The position numbers and the translations under genes were made by a program. From contig JAGYLV010000002.1 of assembly GCA_018400875.1 (NCBI GenBank), forward strand, positions 1-64,000: 64,000 nt of DNA, given 5' to 3'. Shown here piece after piece: positions 19,212-29,564 of this stretch; positions within the stretch are counted from its first letter, which is position 1, and every line of letters begins with the position of its first letter. Source of the stretch: a bacterium. Its GTDB lineage: Bacteria > Bacillota_I > Bacilli_A > Izemoplasmatales > Izemoplasmataceae. The notes beneath the pieces are model-generated. The model worked only from the letters and a program-made list of their open reading frames with translations. It had not been told where the DNA came from and made no database searches.

Positions 19212-20515
19212 TAGGACTCCTTCGGTTTTTCCTCAGTTTCTATGGTTAGTAAGACCGTTTTAATCCGCCGCTCTTCGATTTTCTTAATGACAAACTTGAG
19301 TTTGAATACGGTATCCGGGACGTCGTGATCATAACTGGCTTTGGCGTGCTGGTAAGTCACCACCGTGCCTTCTTCGACAATGTCTTCAAATTGATTGTAA
19401 ATGTAAGACCCCACGGATTCATCGGGGTTTTCAGGTTCGCCCAGTTCCAACTCATCAAATAAATCATGCATCGAAATATCGGCGTTGAGTAAATAATCGT
19501 TCGCACTTTCCCGTTGGATGAAATCCGGTTCAATGTCATCGTGCTCATCGTAGATTTCACCCACCAGTTCTTCTAAGGCATCTTCCATCGTGACAATGCC
19601 GCTGGTGCCCCCGTATTCATCGGTGACGACAGCTAAATGCATGTTTTCGCGTTGCAACGTTTCAATGAGCGTATCCACTCGCATCGCTTTCGGGACAAAG
19701 ATGGGTTTTTTGAGTAAGGCTCTCAGATCAAAGGGAGCGCCGGTGATCAGCATGGTGAAAAAATCACGCTCATTGAGAATCCCAATGACGTTATCACGGG
19801 TTTCTGAAAAGACCGGCATCCGGGAAAATTGGTGTTCAAAGAACACCGCTTTAATCGTCTCCACATCATCGGTTTCATCGAGGGCAATCATATCGACGCG
19901 TGGAGTCATGATTTCTTTGACTTTTTTGTCTCTTAAATCAAGCACACTTTGGAGCATTTCCGCTTCATCTTCATCGATGGAACCTTCTTCTTCCATCGTA
20001 TCAATGATGGTTTCCAGTTCATCTTCGGTGACCGTGATGGTCACGGTGTGATTGTCTTTGATCATCAACCGCTTAATCCCGATAAAGACGGCCGTGATGG
20101 GTCTTAAAAGTTTGATGATGAAATACATAATCCCGCTGATTTTTAAGGCGATGGCATCGGAATAAACTTTACCGTAACTTTTGGGGATGATTTCCCCAAA
20201 GATTAAAATGACCGTTGTCATGATGAAGGTATTGAGCGTCGCACTCACCGCATCCGACGTATTAAAAAGCGTCACGATGACGCCTAAAGAGACGGAGGCT
20301 ATGGCGATATTGGCCAGATTGTTTCCGACTAAAATGGTCGAAAGGGTAAGGTCAAAGTGGTCATGGACCCAGAGGGCTTTCTTACTCCCGGGTTTTTTCT
20401 CATCGATGGCATGTTTCAAACGAATTGGGTTAATTGATGAAAAAACAGTTTCACTCATAGAAAAAAAGGAACTTAAAATTAAGAGTCCGATGAGTATGAT
20501 TATCGATGGCAGCAT
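19211..20515 (-). CDS. CNNM/CorC (hemolysin) family transporter with CBS domains
   Basis: DUF21 N-terminus, CBS pair (MTPRVDMIALDE; VTDEYGGTSGIVTMEDALEELVGEIYDEHD), CorC_HlyC C-terminus. Confidence 0.92.
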   Translation of the reverse strand: MLPSIIILIGLLILSSFFSMSETVFSSINPIRLKHAIDEKKPGSKKALWVHDHFDLTLSTILVGNNLANIAIASVSLGVIVTLFNTSDAVSATLNTFIMTTVILIFGEIIPKSYGKVYSDAIALKISGIMYFIIKLLRPITAVFIGIKRLMIKDNHTVTITVTEDELETIIDTMEEEGSIDEDEAEMLQSVLDLRDKKVKEIMTPRVDMIALDETDDVETIKAVFFEHQFSRMPVFSETRDNVIGILNERDFFTMLITGAPFDLRALLKKPIFVPKAMRVDTLIETLQRENMHLAVVTDEYGGTSGIVTMEDALEELVGEIYDEHDDIEPDFIQRESANDYLLNADISMHDLFDELELGEPENPDESVGSYIYNQFEDIVEEGTVVTYQHAKASYDHDVPDTVFKLKFVIKKIEERRIKTVLLTIETEEKPKES

Positions 20516-20565
20516 AAATTCACCGCCTCGTGAGGGTCAGAAAGGTCCAAGAAACACTCACTCCT

Positions 20566-21123
20566 TTAGGCTTTCGCCATGTATTTACCGGTTGAGGTAT
20601 TAATCCAAATTTTATCGTTTTCGTTCACAAACAAAGGCACTTGTAAGAGATAGCCCGTTTCCACGGTCGCATCTTTGGTCGCATTGTTGACGGTGTTGCC
20701 TTTGACGCCGGGCACGGTTTCACTCACAGTCAACGCGACTTTTTCGGGTAAGTCAACGCCGATGATTTCATCTTTATAGCGTTTGATTGATACCATCATG
20801 GTCTCAATCAAGAAGTTTTTTTCGTAATTGATGCGTTCAATGGGAATTTCGATTTGATCGTAAGTTTCCGTATTCATGAAGACATACGCCGGGCCGTTGG
20901 CATAAAGAAACTGCATTTCTTGTTTGTCGATCATCGCGGTTTGCACTTTTTCTCCGGCGCGCCACGTTTTCTCGATGACAGCTCCGGTTCTTAAATTACG
21001 CAGTTTGGAACGGACAAAGGCACTGCCTTTTCCAGGTTTGACATGTTGAAACTCCATGATGGAAAAGATATTCCCATCGTGTTCAATGGTCAAACCGGTT
21101 TTAAAATCATTACTGGTTGTCAT
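20566..21123 (-). CDS. efp: Translation elongation factor P
   Basis: [42 protein letters not shown]. Confidence 0.96.
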   Translation of the reverse strand: MTTSNDFKTGLTIEHDGNIFSIMEFQHVKPGKGSAFVRSKLRNLRTGAVIEKTWRAGEKVQTAMIDKQEMQFLYANGPAYVFMNTETYDQIEIPIERINYEKNFLIETMMVSIKRYKDEIIGVDLPEKVALTVSETVPGVKGNTVNNATKDATVETGYLLQVPLFVNENDKIWINTSTGKYMAKA

Positions 21124-21183
21124 TGGGACTCCTTCTTGGGTTCAATAAAACTATTATAAAGAAACGACCTTCTTTTGTCTATA

Positions 21184-22170
21184 TTAAAGACGGTACCAAG
21201 CATCCCCTTCAAAGGCGTTGAAGCCCACATAAAGAGCGTCTGCTTGAAAGGTTAATGTGTAGGCCGTCCCGCTTTTTTCCAAGGTCACCGTGTGAACATG
21301 GTCCGCGGTTTGATCCATCTTGACGATGCGCATATCCTCAATCAATGTTCTTAAGGTTTTAAAGGGTTTTTCAACCGCTGTGTCCCCTTCGTCTAACCGG
21401 ATGACTTCAAACGCTTTAAATACCAAAATACCTGCATCGGTTTTTTGCGTTTTCATTGCCCCATTGGATGGGTGCGTCGCGGTCACCTTCACGGATTTAA
21501 ACGTCACAGCCGCGGTCCGGTCTTTAAGCCGTTTGAGTCCGGTGAGTTTTGTCCCAGAAAATTCTAACGTATCCCAGGTCACTTCGGCGTAATAGCGGTA
21601 TTTCTTTGAAAACCGTTCATGAACGGAAAGCTCTTCATGGGCCGTGGTTTCTTCCACGACCAATTTTTCTGGGGTAAAATAAATTCGGTACGGATACGCG
21701 GTTCCCGTAAGCCCTTCGGCTTTGAAGATCTGGATCAATCCATCGATCACGGGTTTAGGAAACCGCGCCCGCGCTAAGAAAAACCGTGTATCTAACCCTT
21801 CAATGAAAATGAACTGGGGTTGAATGCGCACCTTTTGAATCGCTTTGAACTCAATGGTTTTAAAACTTTTTTCATCGTCCAAGCCAAGCCCGTCGCGGCA
21901 AATAAAAAGCCGTTTGGGTTTTAAATGACGCGTCAGCCAAACATCGATGACGCCCATAAGCCCTGCCGTACTTATGAGCCCTAGCAAAATGCCAGTCGTT
22001 TGACCCACTAAAAGCCATACGGGAATCAAGGCGGTAAATAATAAACCGAAAACCATGCGACGTTCGTGGTGATAAATGACCGATGATACGGTAAACGCAT
22101 CATCCAGTGTGGTTTTATGACGCCATTCAAAGGCATCTTTTAAAGGAAGGGTCGTTTCAATCTTTGCCAT
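21184..22170 (-). CDS. Hypothetical membrane protein (two N-terminal TM helices plus soluble region)
   Basis: Long ORF; start MAKIETTLPLK preferred over the upstream Met; no family recognised. Confidence 0.55.
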   Translation of the reverse strand: MAKIETTLPLKDAFEWRHKTTLDDAFTVSSVIYHHERRMVFGLLFTALIPVWLLVGQTTGILLGLISTAGLMGVIDVWLTRHLKPKRLFICRDGLGLDDEKSFKTIEFKAIQKVRIQPQFIFIEGLDTRFFLARARFPKPVIDGLIQIFKAEGLTGTAYPYRIYFTPEKLVVEETTAHEELSVHERFSKKYRYYAEVTWDTLEFSGTKLTGLKRLKDRTAAVTFKSVKVTATHPSNGAMKTQKTDAGILVFKAFEVIRLDEGDTAVEKPFKTLRTLIEDMRIVKMDQTADHVHTVTLEKSGTAYTLTFQADALYVGFNAFEGDAWYRL

Positions 22171-22213
22171 AACATCTCGCTTTAAATACGATATAATTAA
22201 ATGGGAGGTTTCT

Positions 22214-22585
22214 ATGGAAATATTCATTACCTACATCATCCCCATTATTTTAGGGGTGACCATTGGACTTGTTTTGATGGCACTTAAAGACTATTATACC
22301 GCAAAAATTACAGGCTTAGACACCGAAACCTTTCAAGAAGGCATGCGGAAAGCCCAACTGATTGACGTCCGGCCGAAAAAGGCCTATGAACAAGGAAAAA
22401 TCAAAGGCGCCCGACATTTCTCTGTGGCGCAATTGACCCATAAAAATCAAACCAAAGTACGGAAAGATTTACCGGTTTATTTGTATCATTCATCAAAATT
22501 CAAGGTCAAAAGAGCCGCCCGGCGCATCGCACTCGCCGGCTATCAAGACGTCTATTACTTAAACAATCCTTATATAAACGAATAA
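22214..22585 (+). CDS. Membrane-anchored rhodanese-like domain protein
   Basis: N-terminal TM helix; LIDVRPKKAYEQGKIKGARHFS...VYLYHSSKFKVKRAARRIALAGYQDVYYL. Confidence 0.8.
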   Translation: MEIFITYIIPIILGVTIGLVLMALKDYYTAKITGLDTETFQEGMRKAQLIDVRPKKAYEQGKIKGARHFSVAQLTHKNQTKVRKDLPVYLYHSSKFKVKRAARRIALAGYQDVYYLNNPYINE

Positions 22586-22612
22586 AACGGGCTTAATCGC
22601 CCGTTTTTTCAT
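22585..22612 (+). terminator. Rho-independent terminator
   Basis: AAAACGGGC-TTAATC-GCCCGTTTTTT. Confidence 0.75.
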
Positions 22613-22958
22613 GCATTTCGATGGTGGTAAATGTGATTTCTTGTAAGAGCCCTTCAGCCGTTTCTAAGCGAATCCAGAGGCCATCATCCAACCGTTTAAT
22701 GTCAAAATCATGGATGTAAAAAAGCGTGTCATTGAAATGCGCTTTTTTAAAACTGAAACTTTGCACCCCATGACAGATGACGATCACGCGGGTATCACGC
22801 CGAAACCGGGGATTATGGGTTTTTTTCAGCGTCAGATCAAGCGTGATCTGATCGCCTTCTAAATAGACGGCATTCACGACGCCGTCATAAAAGACCGGGA
22901 CATCCCCGATGCGTTTCATCAGTGCGGTTTCTTGAAGAATCTGAACGTGGTATTTCAT
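22593..22958 (-). CDS. Hypothetical protein
   Basis: 121-aa ORF filling the gap between the rhodanese gene and the OYE gene; overlaps the terminator stem. Confidence 0.45.
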   Translation of the reverse strand: MKYHVQILQETALMKRIGDVPVFYDGVVNAVYLEGDQITLDLTLKKTHNPRFRRDTRVIVICHGVQSFSFKKAHFNDTLFYIHDFDIKRLDDGLWIRLETAEGLLQEITFTTIEMHEKTGD

Positions 22959-22959
22959 C

Positions 22960-24075
22960 TCAATCGTCCTTTAAGATAAACCGTCCACCTTCGGCCAAGA
23001 TTTTTTGCCAACGGTGCAGGCGTTCAAACATTAAATCAGGGACTAAATCACTGGTGATCACCGTGTTAATGGGTTCTTTGGACGCGAGTTTATCGCCCCA
23101 TAAAGGATCGGCAATCAGCGTCATCCCCGTCGCCACACATTGATACCCAGATGCGAGGGCTTTTTCAACGTCTTCGAGATCGTTAATACCCCCCACGCCA
23201 ATCAAAGGAATGTCATCGTTTAAGACATCACTTAAGCGTTCAATGATGGGGGTCGTATTGGCAGGGTCTCTGAGCGAGGATTGGAGGTAATGCCCGGTGG
23301 AAAGATGTAAATAATCCACTTTGAGTGCGTTCAATTGTCTGATTAAATAGCGCGTGTCCGCAAGGGTAATCCCTGGCGTTTCCCGTTCTTCCGGGGACAG
23401 GCGGTACCCGAGTAAAAAGGGTTTTGTGGCTTCTTTTTGAATGCGTTCTTGCGCGGCTTTCACGAGCTCCACAATGAAGCGACTACGATTTTCGATCGAT
23501 CCGCCGTATTCATCGGTGCGCTGGTTACTTTGCGGGGAAAAGAATTGCTGCAATAAATACGTATTCGCCCCATGCAGTTCAACGCCATCATAGCCCGCTT
23601 GAATCGCCCGGGATATGGCGTCTAAAAAGTCTTCTTGAGTTTGTCTGACTTCATCTAAAGTCATGGCTCTGGGGGTGACGGTAAAATTCCGGTCTGCTTG
23701 AATCGCTGAAGGCGCTACGATATCATTCGGATCCGCAAATAAACTCGCATCGGCCATCCGGCCTCCATGATGCAGTTGCATGACGGCTTTAGCACCCCCC
23801 GCTTGAATTTTTTCTGCGAGGGTTTTGAGTCCAGGAATAAAACGGTCATCTTCAATGCTGATTTGTCTGGGAAAGGCGTGGGCACTTTTAGACACAGCCA
23901 CGGCGGCGGTAATGAGCATTCCTACCGTTTGACCGCGGGCTTCATAGTACGTGTATTCTTGATCGGATACGGTGTAATCTGGATTGGAACTGTACGTGGT
24001 CATGGGCGCCATCACGAGGCGATTTTTGAGGGTGACGGGTCCGATTTTCGTCGGCGTATTATACATAGATGTCAT
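22960..24075 (-). CDS. NADH:flavin oxidoreductase / Old Yellow Enzyme family
   Basis: PTKIGPVTLKNRLVMAPMTTYSSN...DGVELHGANTYLLQQFFSPQSNQRTDEYGGSIENRSRF. Confidence 0.92.
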   Translation of the reverse strand: MTSMYNTPTKIGPVTLKNRLVMAPMTTYSSNPDYTVSDQEYTYYEARGQTVGMLITAAVAVSKSAHAFPRQISIEDDRFIPGLKTLAEKIQAGGAKAVMQLHHGGRMADASLFADPNDIVAPSAIQADRNFTVTPRAMTLDEVRQTQEDFLDAISRAIQAGYDGVELHGANTYLLQQFFSPQSNQRTDEYGGSIENRSRFIVELVKAAQERIQKEATKPFLLGYRLSPEERETPGITLADTRYLIRQLNALKVDYLHLSTGHYLQSSLRDPANTTPIIERLSDVLNDDIPLIGVGGINDLEDVEKALASGYQCVATGMTLIADPLWGDKLASKEPINTVITSDLVPDLMFERLHRWQKILAEGGRFILKDD

Positions 24076-24112
24076 GCCTCCTTATCCGCATTATAGCACT
24101 CTTAAATACGGC

Positions 24113-24988
24113 TTAATGGGTGGACGCTTTATTGTTTATGTCAGCGATAATTTGACGCGCGAGTGTATCTGGAGATTGGTTTAGGGCATCCATCCAAGCC
24201 ACGGGGAATTGGCGGGTAAAATAGGTCCGTTGCTTTTTAATATATTGATGCGTGTGAACTTTGATTTGTTGGATGACTTCTGCTTTTGAGAGGATGCCCG
24301 CAAAATACGCCTTCCACTCTTTATAGCCAATGGCTTCGGCGGCGGTGGGAGACATCCCTGCATTCATGACCCGCTGAACTTCTTCTTCCAGACCTGCTTC
24401 AATCATCCGGTCAATGCGGATGTCGGTTCTTTTTTTGAGCTCTGGAAGTGCCACATCTAACCCATAAAGTGTATATGGATAGATGGGCTCATCAACCGGT
24501 GACCGGGCCTCTTTACTCACGTAGCGTTGATACCGGTTAATCAATCGTTTGTGATTATTGGGATGAACATTTTTTAGAAGGTCCGGAGCATTTTCACTTA
24601 ATGTCCTCCAGATGACTTCAGGTTCAGGAATCGCCTCGGTGAGCGGGGTTTTCGAAAACTTAAAATCATGCAGTAAAGCTTTCAAATAATAGCCCGAACC
24701 CCCCACTAAAAGAACAGTCTTTTGGGCCGCTTGGAGCTTTTCAATGATCGCCCGGGCTTCTTTTTGATACATGGTGACATCATAGGAGGTTTGGGCCGAG
24801 ACATGGTCAATGAAATGATGGGTGATACCGCCTTGTTCGTGTGGCATCACTTTCGCCGTGCCAATGTCCATGTCTTGATAAATTTGATACGCATCCACGG
24901 AAATAATGTCGGTGGACAATGCCTGAGCTAAAGCGATGCCTACCGCACTTTTACCGGACCCCGTGGCTCCGACAATCCCGATGATCAT
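24113..24988 (-). CDS. miaA: tRNA dimethylallyltransferase
   Basis: GATGSGKSAVGIALAQ...DIISVDAYQIYQDMDIGTAK. Confidence 0.93.
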   Translation of the reverse strand: MIIGIVGATGSGKSAVGIALAQALSTDIISVDAYQIYQDMDIGTAKVMPHEQGGITHHFIDHVSAQTSYDVTMYQKEARAIIEKLQAAQKTVLLVGGSGYYLKALLHDFKFSKTPLTEAIPEPEVIWRTLSENAPDLLKNVHPNNHKRLINRYQRYVSKEARSPVDEPIYPYTLYGLDVALPELKKRTDIRIDRMIEAGLEEEVQRVMNAGMSPTAAEAIGYKEWKAYFAGILSKAEVIQQIKVHTHQYIKKQRTYFTRQFPVAWMDALNQSPDTLARQIIADINNKASTH

Positions 24989-26673
24989 GCCATACTTCTG
25001 CCAAACATATTTTCCAGCGACGCTTGCGTAAATTCAATCAAGGTCGGACGGCCGTGCGGACACTGAAACGGCTGCGCGCACTGAGCCAAATCTTTTAAGA
25101 GTGCGTCAACTTCACTCCGGGCAATTTTTTGATTGCCTTTGATCGAATGTTTGCACGATAAATCTTTGGCTATTTGATCGATTAAGACGCCACGCGTCAG
25201 ATTTTTTTCTTCAATCAAGTGTTCAATCATCGTGAGTGTATACGCATATTCTAAGCCCGGATGGAAATAATGCGGGATTTCATGGACCCATAACGCATGA
25301 TCGTCCAAAGTCACTTTCAAGCCAAAGGTTTCAAAGGTATCTAAGTGATCCACCAAATGGGCGGTTTCAATTTTTGAAAGTGGAATCTCTAAAGGCGTGA
25401 GTAAAGCGGTGGACTTTCCTAAATCTTCTTGCATGTGGGCGTAATATTTTTCATACCGAATGCGCTCGGCGGCCGCATGTTGATCCATCAAATACATCCC
25501 CGAAGCTCCTTGCATGACCAAATACGTGCCGTGCACTTGACCGACGTATTCTAAGATGGGGAAGGGTTTTGACCTTTCTTGCATCCCAGCGGTGGATTCT
25601 TCCACCGCAAGCGGCGGATTTTCATGCAGCGATTCAAACCTTAAAGCCTCTGGTTTAGATTGGGGGGCACTCATAAATGAAGCTGCTTTGGACGTCTTTT
25701 TAAGCTGGGTGCCAAGCCCTTCAGTGAGCGTGACTTTCAGTCTTTTTTCTTCGGCCAATTTGATTTCTTTTTTCTGCGGGTGGATGTTGACATCCACTAA
25801 GATCGGATCACACGTTAAAAAGACGACCGCAACTGGGTATTTCGCCTTGGGGATATACGGGGCATACGCCTCTTTAATGGCTGAGATCAGTGAACGGTTC
25901 CGGACACTGCGTCTATTGACGAATAGGTGCATCCGTTTGGACGACGACCGTTGTATCATGGGATCGGCGTACCAACCTTCAATGGTGTAATCGCGGTCAT
26001 TGAGGCTAAAGGGATGTAAACTTTGCATGATCGATGCCCCATACAAATCAAATAACACACGCTGAATATCCCCTTTGCCTTGGGTGCTTAAAAGCGTTTG
26101 ACCCTCATTCGAAAGCCGAAACGCAATCGCAGGATGGGCGATTGCGAGGTGAAACATTTGATCTAAAACCCCGGTGAGTTCTTGGGATGGACTTTTTAAG
26201 TATTTGAGCCGGGCGGGCGTTTGATAAAATAAATTTTTTGCGATGATTTGGGTGCCTTTGAACGCTTTTCCCTCACTTAGCTCCTGGGACGTTTCTTGCA
26301 CCTTCAGTACTTTCGAAGGCGCTTTGACAGGCGATGAGGCTATGGTGAGTTCAGCCACCGAAGCGAGTGAGGCGAGCGCTTCCCCGCGGAACCCCAAACT
26401 GAGCACGCGAAATAAATCGTCCGAACGGACGATTTTACTGGTCGCATGTCGTTTGATCGATAGCATTAAATCCGCTTCATCCATGCCATCACCGTTGTCG
26501 GTGATGCGGATTTCTTGCAGACCCGATTCCACTAAATCCACCGATATCTCACTGGCCTGCGCATCGATGCTATTTTCGACGAGTTCTTTGACCACACTTT
26601 CGATGTTTTCAACGACTTCACCGGCCGCGATTAAATTGGCCACCTCAGGGGTGAGTTGTTTGATCTGACCCAT
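24985..26673 (-). CDS. mutL: DNA mismatch repair protein MutL
   Basis: IKQLTPEVANLIAAGEVVENIESVVKELVENSIDA; FRGEALASLASV. Confidence 0.96.
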   Translation of the reverse strand: MGQIKQLTPEVANLIAAGEVVENIESVVKELVENSIDAQASEISVDLVESGLQEIRITDNGDGMDEADLMLSIKRHATSKIVRSDDLFRVLSLGFRGEALASLASVAELTIASSPVKAPSKVLKVQETSQELSEGKAFKGTQIIAKNLFYQTPARLKYLKSPSQELTGVLDQMFHLAIAHPAIAFRLSNEGQTLLSTQGKGDIQRVLFDLYGASIMQSLHPFSLNDRDYTIEGWYADPMIQRSSSKRMHLFVNRRSVRNRSLISAIKEAYAPYIPKAKYPVAVVFLTCDPILVDVNIHPQKKEIKLAEEKRLKVTLTEGLGTQLKKTSKAASFMSAPQSKPEALRFESLHENPPLAVEESTAGMQERSKPFPILEYVGQVHGTYLVMQGASGMYLMDQHAAAERIRYEKYYAHMQEDLGKSTALLTPLEIPLSKIETAHLVDHLDTFETFGLKVTLDDHALWVHEIPHYFHPGLEYAYTLTMIEHLIEEKNLTRGVLIDQIAKDLSCKHSIKGNQKIARSEVDALLKDLAQCAQPFQCPHGRPTLIEFTQASLENMFGRSMA

Positions 26674-26682
26674 AGGAGCTCC

Positions 26683-29202
26683 TTACGACTTTTTTTTCCA
26701 TTCATACAACCAATTAAGCGCATCAATCGGGCTTAAATCATCGAGATTCAACGCCTTAAAGGCCGCTTCTAGAGCCGATGAAGCCTGGACTTCTTCGGAA
26801 AAATCAAACAAGGTGGGGCTTTGGGTATGGGGCGCTTGCTCGAATGTTTTTAAGAGTTTTTCAGCCCGCCGGATAATGGTTTTGGGTAACCCGGCCATGG
26901 CCGCAACTTCAATCCCGAACGACTCATCGGTGGGGCCTTCTTTGACGAGGTGTGAAAAGGTCATGACCCCGTCTTTTTTCGTGGCCGAAACATGAATGTT
27001 TTTGAGCCTTGAAAGCGACGCTTCTAAGGCCGTGAGTTCATGATAATGGGTGGAAAAGATGAGTTTAGAATGAAGGGTTTCATGGACGTATTCTAAAAGA
27101 CTCCACGCTAAACTTAAACCGTCATAGGTGGACGTTCCACGGCCCATCTCATCGAATAAAATGAGCGATTGATCGGTCGCTTTATCTAAAGCTCTTTGCG
27201 CTTCTAACATTTCAACCATAAACGTCGATTGACCCCGAATCAGGTCGTCACTGGCCCCGATCCGTGTAAAGATCTGATCAAAGATAGGTAACTGAGCCCT
27301 TTCGGCGGGAACATACGACCCGATTTGGGCCATGATGATGGTGAGGGCCAGTTGACGCATGTAGGTCGATTTTCCTGCCATATTCGGCCCCGTTACCAAT
27401 AAGATATCGGTGGCGTCGTCCATGATGATATCGTTCTTGACAAAAATTTCTTCCGGTCGCAATGCTTTAATGACCGGATGAACACTGCCTGTAATATGGA
27501 TTACGCGATCATCGGTGAGGGTGGGTTTCGTAAGATTTAAGGTTTCAGAGACGTCGCAAAGCGCGAGATAAAAATCGACTTCGGCGATGATGGCGGCACT
27601 TTTTTGGAGCGCCGTCAAATAGCCTTCAGCGTCGGTAATCAATTGTTCAAATAATTCTTTTTCCAAACGAATCTGTTCATCCGCCGCTTGGAGAATCGCT
27701 TTTTCTTTTTCTTTGAGGGCGGGGGTAATGAACCGCTCTGCACTCACGAGGGTTTGTTTGCGGGTATATTCGGAGAACTGGTCCAGGATTTCCGATTGAC
27801 TCTTTGGCACTTCAATGTAATAACCAAAGACGGAATTCATCCCTATTTTAAGTTTTTTGATGCCTGTTTTTTCGCGTTCTTCCGTGGCTAAACTATCTAA
27901 AAATTCATCGCCTCCTAAAATCAAGGCCCGGACATCATCAAGCGCTTGAGAGACGCCAGGTGAAAATACGCCCCCATCTGAGAGGCTCATGGGCACATCT
28001 TCATTTAAGTCCCGTTCGAGTCGATTTTGAAATGCTTCCAGATCGGGTAACGCCTCGAATAAACGGATCGCGGGTTCAATCTCTAAGGTTTGAAGACTCG
28101 TCTTTAACACCGGTAGCGCGCGCATGGAATCTCTTAACTGAGTAAAATCACGCGGCTTAATGGTCCGGTTGGAAAGTTTCGTTAAGATTCGCTCGATGTC
28201 ATAAATCGACCCGAAGGCATCTTTGAGAGCCGATCGAGTCATGAATTCACGGTTTAACGTATCAATCATTAAGTAGCGTGATTCTAAGCGGGTTTTATCT
28301 TTCAATGGACGCATGAGTTGGCGTTTTAAAAAGCGCGCGCCTAACGCCGTTTGGGTTTGATTGAGTAAGGCAAATAAGGAGCCATGTTCGGTTTGGAATC
28401 GTTCATTTTTTAACAGTTCTAAATGTCTGAGTGTGGTCCCATCCAGATACATCGCATCATCATGAGCCAAGTTTTGACACGGCTTGATGTAGAGCAAGGC
28501 GTGTTTTTGTGTGTCATAGACATAACTGACCAAACGGTGGACGTTTTTCTTTTCTAAATCGGTGGGGAGTGCGTCACTGAGACGGTCAATCCAGGGTATT
28601 TCTAACGGTTTACCCGCATACGAAACCAAAATGTTTAAGCGTTTAAACGCCGCGTGTAAAGCCGAGGCTTCGAAGCCTTTGGGTAAAATCACTTCTTTGA
28701 CGTCTTTGGCAGTCAGTTCAGTGGTTAAAGTTTGGATGTTGAGCCAAATTTTTTCGGAGAATAATTCGCCTGTGAGCGCGTTGAGATACGCCACGACATA
28801 ATAATGATCACTCGGCGTAATACTAGCAAGGTGGACATCCCCGCGCGCCGTCTCATCCAGGTGCGTCCCCGGCGTTAAAATCCGGATGACTTCACGCTTG
28901 ACCAATTTTTGGCCTGTGGCCGCTTCGACTTGTTCGGCGATGGCGACTTTAAACCCTTGATCGATCAACCGTTTGATATAACTTTCGGCGCTATGATAGG
29001 GCACCCCGCACATCGGGATGCGTGCCGCTTGCCCGCCGTCTCGGCCGGTGAGTTGGATGTCTAAAGCTTTGGAAGCGACCAGCGCGTCTTGGAAAAACAT
29101 TTCATAAAAGTCACCCAGACGAAAAAACAAAATCGCGTCCGGTTGGGACGCTTTGATCGAAAGATATTGTTGCATCATCGGGGTGTAGGTGGCTTCGGAC
29201 AT
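26683..29202 (-). CDS. mutS: DNA mismatch repair protein MutS
   Basis: MMQQYLSIKASQPDAILFFRLGDFYEMF; VTGPNMAGKSTYMRQ; FDEMGRGTSTYDGLSLAW. Confidence 0.97.
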   Translation of the reverse strand: MSEATYTPMMQQYLSIKASQPDAILFFRLGDFYEMFFQDALVASKALDIQLTGRDGGQAARIPMCGVPYHSAESYIKRLIDQGFKVAIAEQVEAATGQKLVKREVIRILTPGTHLDETARGDVHLASITPSDHYYVVAYLNALTGELFSEKIWLNIQTLTTELTAKDVKEVILPKGFEASALHAAFKRLNILVSYAGKPLEIPWIDRLSDALPTDLEKKNVHRLVSYVYDTQKHALLYIKPCQNLAHDDAMYLDGTTLRHLELLKNERFQTEHGSLFALLNQTQTALGARFLKRQLMRPLKDKTRLESRYLMIDTLNREFMTRSALKDAFGSIYDIERILTKLSNRTIKPRDFTQLRDSMRALPVLKTSLQTLEIEPAIRLFEALPDLEAFQNRLERDLNEDVPMSLSDGGVFSPGVSQALDDVRALILGGDEFLDSLATEEREKTGIKKLKIGMNSVFGYYIEVPKSQSEILDQFSEYTRKQTLVSAERFITPALKEKEKAILQAADEQIRLEKELFEQLITDAEGYLTALQKSAAIIAEVDFYLALCDVSETLNLTKPTLTDDRVIHITGSVHPVIKALRPEEIFVKNDIIMDDATDILLVTGPNMAGKSTYMRQLALTIIMAQIGSYVPAERAQLPIFDQIFTRIGASDDLIRGQSTFMVEMLEAQRALDKATDQSLILFDEMGRGTSTYDGLSLAWSLLEYVHETLHSKLIFSTHYHELTALEASLSRLKNIHVSATKKDGVMTFSHLVKEGPTDESFGIEVAAMAGLPKTIIRRAEKLLKTFEQAPHTQSPTLFDFSEEVQASSALEAAFKALNLDDLSPIDALNWLYEWKKKS

Positions 29203-29216
29203 CGTTTTTCCTTTTT

Positions 29217-29564
29217 TTATGCTTCCTCATCCAGTTTAGGATGTAAAGCGGCGTTGATTTGGGACTCAATTTCACCCATGGTCCATTGCAAGTCATAGTT
29301 CAACTCTTCAATAAGATCGAGGTATTCTTCGATGAATGGATTGGATTTAAGGGCCTCTAACTTGGCGTCATAAGCCGCTTTCTTTTCTGGAAACCCGGGG
29401 GTTTTATTCGCCTGGGCGCGGACCATGATTTGTTGGGCCACTTTAAGGTCTTCATAGGCCTGTAACAATGTGGGATGGCGCTCAATCTCAGTTTCTAAGG
29501 CTCTAAAGCGTTCAACTCTTGGGTCATGTTTAAATGCGTCAATGAGTTTTTGTTTCGGATTCAT
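29217..29564 (-). CDS. YlbF/YmcA-family protein
   Basis: Small helical protein upstream of mutS; 'QAYEDLKVAQQIMVRAQ'-type sequence. Confidence 0.7.
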   Translation of the reverse strand: MNPKQKLIDAFKHDPRVERFRALETEIERHPTLLQAYEDLKVAQQIMVRAQANKTPGFPEKKAAYDAKLEALKSNPFIEEYLDLIEELNYDLQWTMGEIESQINAALHPKLDEEA

